Translations under genes and position numbers: made by a program
The notes under the pieces: generated by a model
Told to the model about the DNA's origin: nothing
Databases searched by the model: none
What the model saw: only the letters and a program-made list of their open reading frames with translations
Assembly: GCA_017959625.1 (NCBI GenBank)
Contig: JAGDAG010000068.1
Span: 1 to 6,218 of the forward strand
DNA length: 6,218 nt
DNA from: Abditibacteriota bacterium
Lineage (GTDB): Bacteria; Armatimonadota; UBA5829
Direction: 5' to 3'
Shown: positions 1 through 2,477 of the stretch, in pieces
How the letters are laid out: the number at the start of each line of letters is the position of its first letter
Numbering within the stretch: the first letter of the stretch is position 1

Positions 1-272
1 GTCATTTCGCACCACAAAGCCGGTCCCGGAGCTGAGGGTCTTGCGAACCTCCCTGCGGGGATTCACAAAGGGGGCGAAAAGGTCGCCGAGGCCGAATCGA
101 AGCCTCCGAAGGGGCTGCCCCCGGCGGAAACGGTGGACTCGCCTTCCGCCTGGATGAGCACGGTGGAAGGAGCCATTTTTTCGGCAAGATTTTCAAACAC
201 TGTCTCCATGTCCGCCGCAAACAGGGCTGCGGAACAGAGAAGCAGTACAAAAACCGCTGTTAGTTTTTTCAT
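1..272 (-). CDS. htrA: HtrA/DegP-like exported serine protease, 5' part, apparent frameshift, runs off the window
   Basis: HtrA proteases are exported, trypsin-like enzymes that degrade or refold damaged envelope proteins. The ATG at 272 is preceded by AAGGAG at 8 nt spacing. Residues 1-20 form a signal peptide (MKKLTAVFVLLLCSAALFA, then A). They are followed by ENLAEKMAPSTVLIQ, which resembles the usual start of mature HtrA proteins (AEKVSPAVVNI type). That frame stops with TGA at 63-65. The frame one base away then reads PFVNPRREVRKTLSSGTGFV to the window edge, which is the family's first protease strand (the S-G-T/S-G-F region). One base is therefore missing between about 65 and 105, most simply in the C run (70-74) or the T run (77-80) of the coding strand. 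This may be a sequencing error or a real pseudogene. Catalytic residues and PDZ domains lie outside the window. Lying after a sigma/anti-sigma pair supports an envelope-stress role. Confidence 0.72.
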
Positions 273-290
273 ATTTTTAACTCCTTGTCA

Positions 291-318
291 AATAAAAAGA
301 AGCCGCTTCAGCGGCTTC
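291..318 (-). terminator. Intrinsic terminator between the anti-sigma gene and htrA
   Basis: Read on the minus strand, GAAGCCGC, loop TGAA and GCGGCTTC form a perfect 8-bp stem (318-311 with 306-299). TTTTTATT follows at once. This is a full Rho-independent terminator. The anti-sigma stop codon TGA (310-308) lies in the loop, so the last codons of that gene build the upstream arm. Only 35 nt separate this stop from the htrA start, and I see no convincing promoter in that gap. htrA would then depend on readthrough or on a promoter inside the anti-sigma gene. Ribosomes finishing the anti-sigma gene would cover the upstream arm, so coupling to translation is possible. That last point is inference. 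Confidence 0.85.
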
Positions 319-907
319 CGTAAGCTACACAATACAACTTGTAGGGATCGACAGATGATTTCTTCAGGTTCTGGATCAGCAGACGCTCGCGCATCCTGTA
401 TCTGGTCTCGCCGCTTTCCTCCGTGGGGACGTAAACGTAAACGCCGGCTCTCCTCAGCACAGCCTCCGGCGTTTCGGAGGGAACGGGCCGGGTGTATGCA
501 ACGGCGGGAGGCGCCGGGCTCCGCGGCTGTATCACCGCCGACACGATGCCAACGCACCCCGCGGCCACCGCCACCGCCGCAACCACGGCAAAAGCCCCGG
601 AATGCTTGCGGAACACCGACAGATCCACGGCGTGCCTTCGGCGGCAGATGCACTTTACGTGCTTCAGCTGTTCGTGGAGTTCGGCGTCGTCTTCGAACAT
701 GTTTTTCAGCCTGTTGCAGAAGTCCTCGCTGGGATGGGCCTCCTCCACGTTTGCCACAGCGGCTTTGACGCTTACGAAGGAGAGATACTCTCCGTAGCAG
801 CTGTCGCAGTCGATGAGATGCCTTTTTACCGCAGCCTCCGTCCTTGCGTCAAGCTCTCTGTCTATGTAGGCATTGAGCAGGTTTTTAACTCTGTGACAAT
901 CCATCAT
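308..907 (-). CDS. Membrane-bound zinc-type (ZAS) anti-sigma factor, RseA/RsiW-like in role
   Basis: A 199-residue single-pass membrane protein expected to bind and inhibit the sigma factor encoded just upstream. The N-terminal cytoplasmic domain has the zinc anti-sigma motif H-x3-C-x2-C (H30, C34, C37), with C4 or H5 as candidate fourth ligand. The helix around residues 6-19 (VKNLLNAYIDREL) is typical of the family. Residues about 104-126 (AFAVVAAVAVAAGCVGIVSA region) form one membrane segment. It is preceded by the basic, Cys-containing stretch KCICRRRH and followed by a Pro-rich linker. Residues about 145-199 are an unrecognised extracytoplasmic domain, where regulated cleavage or sensing would be expected. 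I chose ATG 907: it leaves a 16-nt gap after the sigma gene and has AGAAGG 10 nt upstream. The in-frame TTG at 946 would add 13 residues overlapping the sigma gene and is unlikely. ATG 904 is also possible. Confidence 0.88.
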   Translation of the reverse strand: MMDCHRVKNLLNAYIDRELDARTEAAVKRHLIDCDSCYGEYLSFVSVKAAVANVEEAHPSEDFCNRLKNMFEDDAELHEQLKHVKCICRRRHAVDLSVFRKHSGAFAVVAAVAVAAGCVGIVSAVIQPRSPAPPAVAYTRPVPSETPEAVLRRAGVYVYVPTEESGETRYRMRERLLIQNLKKSSVDPYKLYCVAYGSR

Positions 908-917
908 AGTTTCATCG

Positions 918-923
918 CCTTCT
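918..923 (-). promoter_or_regulatory. Ribosome binding site of the anti-sigma gene
   Basis: AGAAGG on the minus strand directly abuts the sigma-factor stop codon (926-924) and lies 10 nt before ATG 907. It decides the start in favour of 907 over the upstream TTG at 946. It also implies tight translational coupling of the two genes, which keeps sigma and anti-sigma in balance. Confidence 0.65.
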
Positions 924-1532
924 TCAGATATCTGCCATGTCGGCAAGACCGGCCTTCAGAAGTTTTTCACGCAGAAGCTTTCTGCCCCGGTGGATCCGGC
1001 TGCGGACAGTGCCCACGTTGGTCTGAGTCACCTCTGCGATCTCTTCATAGCTGAGCCCCTCGGAATCGGCCAGAAGGACCACCGTCCGGAAATGCTCGGG
1101 CAGGGTGTTCACCTGCTCCATCACCTTTTCGGAAAAATCGTTCATTATGGCCTTTTCATCTACGGGCTGCTGATTTTCATCGGCAAAATTATATCGCTCG
1201 CCTGCGTTGTCGTAAGTGTCGTCGTCTACTGATTTGATTGTGTAGGCAGGCTTTCGCCGTACCTTGTCTATCTGCATATTTCTCATTATGGTGAGAAGCC
1301 AGTTGTCAAAGGGCTTTTCGGGATCGTATTTGTCAAAAAACCGGTAGGCTCTCAGAAAAGCCTCCTGAACCAGATCCTCGGCTTCGTCCTTGTTCTGCAT
1401 GGTCATATTATATGCTACGGCGAAGGCCTTGTCACGGTAGATATCTACCAGGCGGGCAAACGTCTGCTGCTTTTCTTTTTCGCTTGCAGCGTTCTGTACT
1501 CTTCCCAAAGAAAGAATATTCTGATTTGTCAT
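924..1532 (-). CDS. ECF (group 4) sigma-70 family sigma factor, RpoE/SigW-like
   Basis: A 202-residue extracytoplasmic-function sigma factor that directs RNA polymerase to stress promoters. Region 2 spans about residues 27-94. It includes DEAEDLVQEAFLRAYRFFDK (core binding) and PFDNWLLTIMRNMQIDKVRR (-10 recognition). A linker of about 40 acidic residues (95-135) follows, then region 4 at about 136-190. Region 4 contains LPEHFRTVVLLADSEGLSYE and the helix-turn-helix EEIAEVTQTNVGTVRSRIHR (-35 recognition). There are no regions 1 or 3, and the length is usual for ECF sigmas. ATG 1532 has a strong GGAGGT at 6 nt spacing (1544-1539). The anti-sigma gene follows after 16 nt and an HtrA-like protease after that, the classic order for envelope-stress control. 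The exact ECF subgroup cannot be assigned by eye. Confidence 0.95.
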   Translation of the reverse strand: MTNQNILSLGRVQNAASEKEKQQTFARLVDIYRDKAFAVAYNMTMQNKDEAEDLVQEAFLRAYRFFDKYDPEKPFDNWLLTIMRNMQIDKVRRKPAYTIKSVDDDTYDNAGERYNFADENQQPVDEKAIMNDFSEKVMEQVNTLPEHFRTVVLLADSEGLSYEEIAEVTQTNVGTVRSRIHRGRKLLREKLLKAGLADMADI

Positions 1533-1603
1533 AACAGGACCTCCGTTTTAAGATTACGCTTCCGCCGCCCGGACGGGCAGCGCTTTGCGTTTCCATTTAT
1601 ATA

Positions 1604-1629
1604 TACGAAGAGGGGCAAAAAAAAGTTTC
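1604..1629 (-). promoter_or_regulatory. Candidate ECF-type promoter, probable autoregulation of the sigma operon
   Basis: On the minus strand GAAAC (1629-1625) is followed by a 17-nt spacer that begins with eight T, and then by CGTA (1607-1604). ECF promoters commonly have an AAC-containing -35 box and a CGT-type -10 box 16-17 nt apart; the SigW type is TGAAAC, 16 nt, CGTA. Transcription would start near 1597 and give a leader of about 65 nt before ATG 1532. ECF sigma genes often drive their own operon from such a site. I see no better sigma-70 promoter in this gap. The call rests on motif resemblance only. Confidence 0.5.
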
Positions 1630-1661
1630 TTTTTTCGGCGCAAACCGATATTATTTGCAAA

Positions 1662-1681
1662 ATGCCGCCTTGCGGGGGCAT
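1662..1681. repeat. Short imperfect hairpin
   Basis: ATGCC (1662-1666) pairs with GGCAT (1677-1681). After one G/G mismatch, CC pairs with GG around a TTGC loop. It overlaps the first degenerate copy of the CATCCCGGCGG word. Confidence 0.4.
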
Positions 1682-1705
1682 CCCGGCGGAAGTCTTGGCT
1701 GCCCG

Positions 1706-1719
1706 GGTCATCCCGGCGG
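1706..1719 (+). repeat. GGTCATCCCGGCGG repeat word
   Basis: A full copy of the dispersed word. Related copies are at 1678-1690 (GCATCCCGGCGG), 1781-1793, 1814-1826 and 1986-1999 on the plus strand, and at 2365-2378 and 2409-2421 on the minus strand. Both TCATC-C-CGG and TCATC-T-CGG versions occur. Confidence 0.65.
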
Positions 1720-1738
1720 TTCGCCTGTGGGCGAACCG
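1717..1738. repeat. Perfect 9-bp hairpin
   Basis: CGGTTCGCC (1717-1725) and GGCGAACCG (1730-1738) are exact complements around a TGTG loop. No T-run follows on either strand, so it is not a standard terminator. Its left arm begins inside the GGTCATCCCGGCGG word. Confidence 0.75.
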
Positions 1739-1780
1739 GTAAGAGATCTCCCTGTCATAGAAGCTGCCGTTTTGCACGCC

Positions 1781-1826
1781 GTCACCTCGGCGGAAACGCT
1801 CAATAGCGCTCCGGGTCATCCCGCCG
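1781..1826 (+). repeat. Left arm of a long inverted repeat pair
   Basis: The first 20 nt (GTCACCTCGGCGGAAACGCT) recur inverted at 2377-2358 with a single C/T difference. After a short variable A-rich stretch, similarity continues through AGCGC and GTCATCCCG-CG. The two arms are about 46 and 44 nt and enclose about 597 bp in all. The arrangement resembles terminal inverted repeats of a small non-autonomous element. No obvious target-site duplication flanks it, and no transposase lies inside. It could equally be two oppositely oriented copies of one dispersed repeat. Confidence 0.6.
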
Positions 1827-1827
1827 A

Positions 1828-1864
1828 CTTCGCAATACGATCGGCGCGCAGCGCCGAGGCGAAG
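1828..1864. repeat. Two-stage hairpin
   Basis: The inner stem TCGGCGC/GCGCCGA (1841-1847 with 1851-1857, loop GCA) is perfect. An outer stem CTTCGC/GCGAAG (1828-1833 with 1859-1864) encloses it with an asymmetric internal loop. Confidence 0.65.
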
Positions 1865-1884
1865 GAGGCAGAGGGATCTTCGGG

Positions 1885-1947
1885 GGCACCGTTTTCCGCC
1901 TTCCTTATAAGCCGTCAGAATGACGGCGCAAGGAAAACGGGGGTGCC
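1885..1947. repeat. Long three-stage hairpin with GCCGTCA-GAA-TGACGGC tip
   Basis: The tip GCCGTCA/TGACGGC (1911-1917 with 1921-1927) is perfect with a 3-nt loop. CCGTTTTCC (1889-1897) pairs exactly with GGAAAACGG (1932-1940). GGCA (1885-1888) pairs with TGCC (1944-1947) past a GGG bulge. An extra CCTT-type block on the left arm makes the middle asymmetric. Confidence 0.7.
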
Positions 1948-1985
1948 GAGCAAGGAGTGCGAAGATAAAAGCCATCAAAACAGCC

Positions 1986-1999
1986 GGTCATCTCGGCGG
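1986..1999 (+). repeat. GGTCATCTCGGCGG repeat word
   Basis: This copy is identical over 14 nt to the inverted copy at 2378-2365. It lies between the long hairpins at 1885-1947 and 2011-2069. Confidence 0.6.
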
Positions 2000-2010
2000 C
2001 TTATATAAAT

Positions 2011-2069
2011 CGCAAAGTATGTTTTTGCCGCTCTCCTTCGGAGAGTAAGGAAAGGCAAAAGCATACGCG
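2011..2069. repeat. Long hairpin with CTCTCC-TTC-GGAGAG tip
   Basis: The tip stem CTCTCC/GGAGAG (2031-2036 with 2040-2045) has a TTC loop. The outer arms GTATGTTTTTGCC (2017-2029) and GGCAAAAGCATAC (2054-2066) pair over 13 nt with one G-T pair. CGC/GCG (2011-2013 with 2067-2069) closes the base past an AAA bulge. The G-T pair retains pairing in RNA, which hints at a transcribed structure but does not prove it. Confidence 0.72.
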
Positions 2070-2091
2070 AGGGTGTTTGTGAATAAACCGG

Positions 2092-2106
2092 TGATCACTA
2101 TGATCA
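2092..2106. repeat. Doubled TGATCA palindrome
   Basis: TGATCA occurs at 2092-2097 and 2101-2106, separated by CTA. Each copy is itself palindromic, so the pair is both a direct and an inverted repeat. It could be a small hairpin or a dimeric protein site. Confidence 0.5.
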
Positions 2107-2110
2107 TGTC

Positions 2111-2166
2111 GCATGCGTCTGCCCTGCGCCGACGACGTCGGCTTATAATGAAGGGCATCCGTATGC
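2111..2166. repeat. Long hairpin with GCCGAC-GAC-GTCGGC tip
   Basis: The tip GCCGAC/GTCGGC (2128-2133 with 2137-2142) is perfect. The outer arms GCATGCGTCTGCCCT (2111-2125) and AGGGCATCCGTATGC (2152-2166) match at 12 of 15 positions. The layout (imperfect long base, perfect tip, 3-nt loop) is the same as at 2011-2069. Confidence 0.7.
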
Positions 2167-2187
2167 TCCATGGGATTTCTTCCCCAA

Positions 2188-2225
2188 AAAGGCCTGAAAC
2201 GCATTGCGTTTCATCGTATGCCTTT
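2188..2225. repeat. Two-stage hairpin with TGAAACGC-ATT-GCGTTTCA tip
   Basis: The inner 8-bp stem (2195-2202 with 2206-2213) is perfect with an ATT loop. AAAGGC (2188-2193) pairs with GCCTTT (2220-2225) outside it, with 1 nt unpaired on the left and 6 on the right. Confidence 0.65.
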
Positions 2226-2237
2226 ACATGGCTTGCA

Positions 2238-2267
2238 GGGCTGTGCACAACGCGCCTTGTACGGCCC
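2238..2267. repeat. Bulged hairpin
   Basis: GGGCTGT (2238-2244) pairs with ACGGCCC (2261-2267) with one T-G pair. After a GC bulge, ACAA (2247-2250) pairs with TTGT (2257-2260) around a CGCGCC loop. Confidence 0.5.
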
Positions 2268-2272
2268 CCCCA

Positions 2273-2287
2273 TTTGCCTTCGGCAAA
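2273..2287. repeat. TTTGCC-TTC-GGCAAA hairpin
   Basis: A perfect 6-bp stem (2273-2278 with 2282-2287) with a TTC loop, the same loop as the hairpin tip at 2031-2045. No T-run follows. Confidence 0.55.
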
Positions 2288-2301
2288 CGGTTCCCCCGAG
2301 G

Positions 2302-2342
2302 ATCCCACTGTCGCCAATGCTCATTCGCATTGACGACGGGAT
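2302..2342. repeat. Three-stage hairpin with CAATGC-TCATTC-GCATTG tip
   Basis: CAATGC (2315-2320) pairs with GCATTG (2327-2332). GTCG (2310-2313) pairs with CGAC (2334-2337) past one mismatch. ATCCC (2302-2306) pairs with GGGAT (2338-2342) past an ACT bulge. Its right side overlaps the inner end of the right arm of the long inverted repeat. Confidence 0.65.
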
Positions 2343-2377
2343 GACGGCGCTTTTTTCAGCGTTTCCGCCGAGATGAC
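2334..2377 (-). repeat. Right arm of the long inverted repeat pair
   Basis: On the minus strand from 2377 it reads GTCATCTCGGCGGAAACGCT, then an A-rich stretch, AGCGC and GTCATCCCGTCG. This matches the arm at 1781-1826 with one change in the first 20 nt and small gaps after that. A further related word, GGTCATCTCGGCG, lies just outside at 2421-2409 in the same orientation. Confidence 0.6.
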
Positions 2378-2438
2378 CGCAACAGCGAAGATGACGCCGT
2401 GAGCTTTACGCCGAGATGACCGCTTCCCTTGACGAAAG

Positions 2439-2462
2439 CGGGGGCGGCAGACGCCGCCCCCG
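2439..2462 (-). terminator. Strong GC hairpin after the mannosidase gene, probable terminator
   Basis: CGGGGGCGGC and its exact complement GCCGCCCCCG (2439-2448 with 2453-2462) form a 10-bp stem around a 4-nt loop. It lies 15 nt past the mannosidase stop. On the minus strand it is followed only by CTTTCGTC, so the U-tract is poor. It may end transcription weakly or with help, or serve as a 3' stabilising structure. Confidence 0.6.
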
Positions 2463-2477
2463 AGACGTTTATCGCCT

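Larger units (their letters stand above)
1640..2477. other. Gene-free region filled with palindromic repeats
   Basis: This gap lies between the 3' end of the mannosidase gene and the sigma promoter. I find no open frame with a convincing start, ribosome binding site and protein-like composition. Short frames here are translations of the repeats. Instead it holds about a dozen hairpins, mostly with 3-6 nt loops. It also holds several copies of a GGTCATCYCGGCGG-like word in both orientations and a pair of long inverted repeats. The hairpins and repeats are listed separately. Words such as GTCATCCCG, GCCGTCAGAATGACGGC and GAGGGATCTTCGG resemble the GTCATTCTGAG...GGATCT-type dispersed intergenic repeats known from many bacterial genomes. 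That kinship is inferred from memory, not from a search. Confidence 0.75.

Noticed and set aside
286..291. TTGACA on the minus strand just before htrA, a perfect -35 hexamer
   Set aside because: It overlaps the AAGGAG ribosome site. The position 17 nt on reads AAAAAC inside the coding region, so there is no -10 box.
908..946. Upstream TTG start for the anti-sigma gene
   Set aside because: It would add 13 residues that are merely the sigma 3' end in another frame. ATG 907 has its own ribosome site and gives the usual family N-terminus.
133..1054. Plus-strand frames across the anti-sigma and sigma genes (133-768, 492-797, 602-1054)
   Set aside because: They are shadows of well-supported minus-strand genes and lack family resemblance or ribosome sites.
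1529..1978. A 149-codon minus-strand frame overlapping the sigma start by 4 nt
   Set aside because: It would start with TTG and runs through the palindromic repeats and the candidate sigma promoter. Its product is Arg- and Cys-rich with no recognisable fold or family. The overlap looks accidental.
1662..2462. CRISPR array or integron attC array as an explanation of the repeated hairpins
   Set aside because: Repeats are not identical, spacing is irregular, and no cas or integrase gene is present. Orientation also changes within the region.
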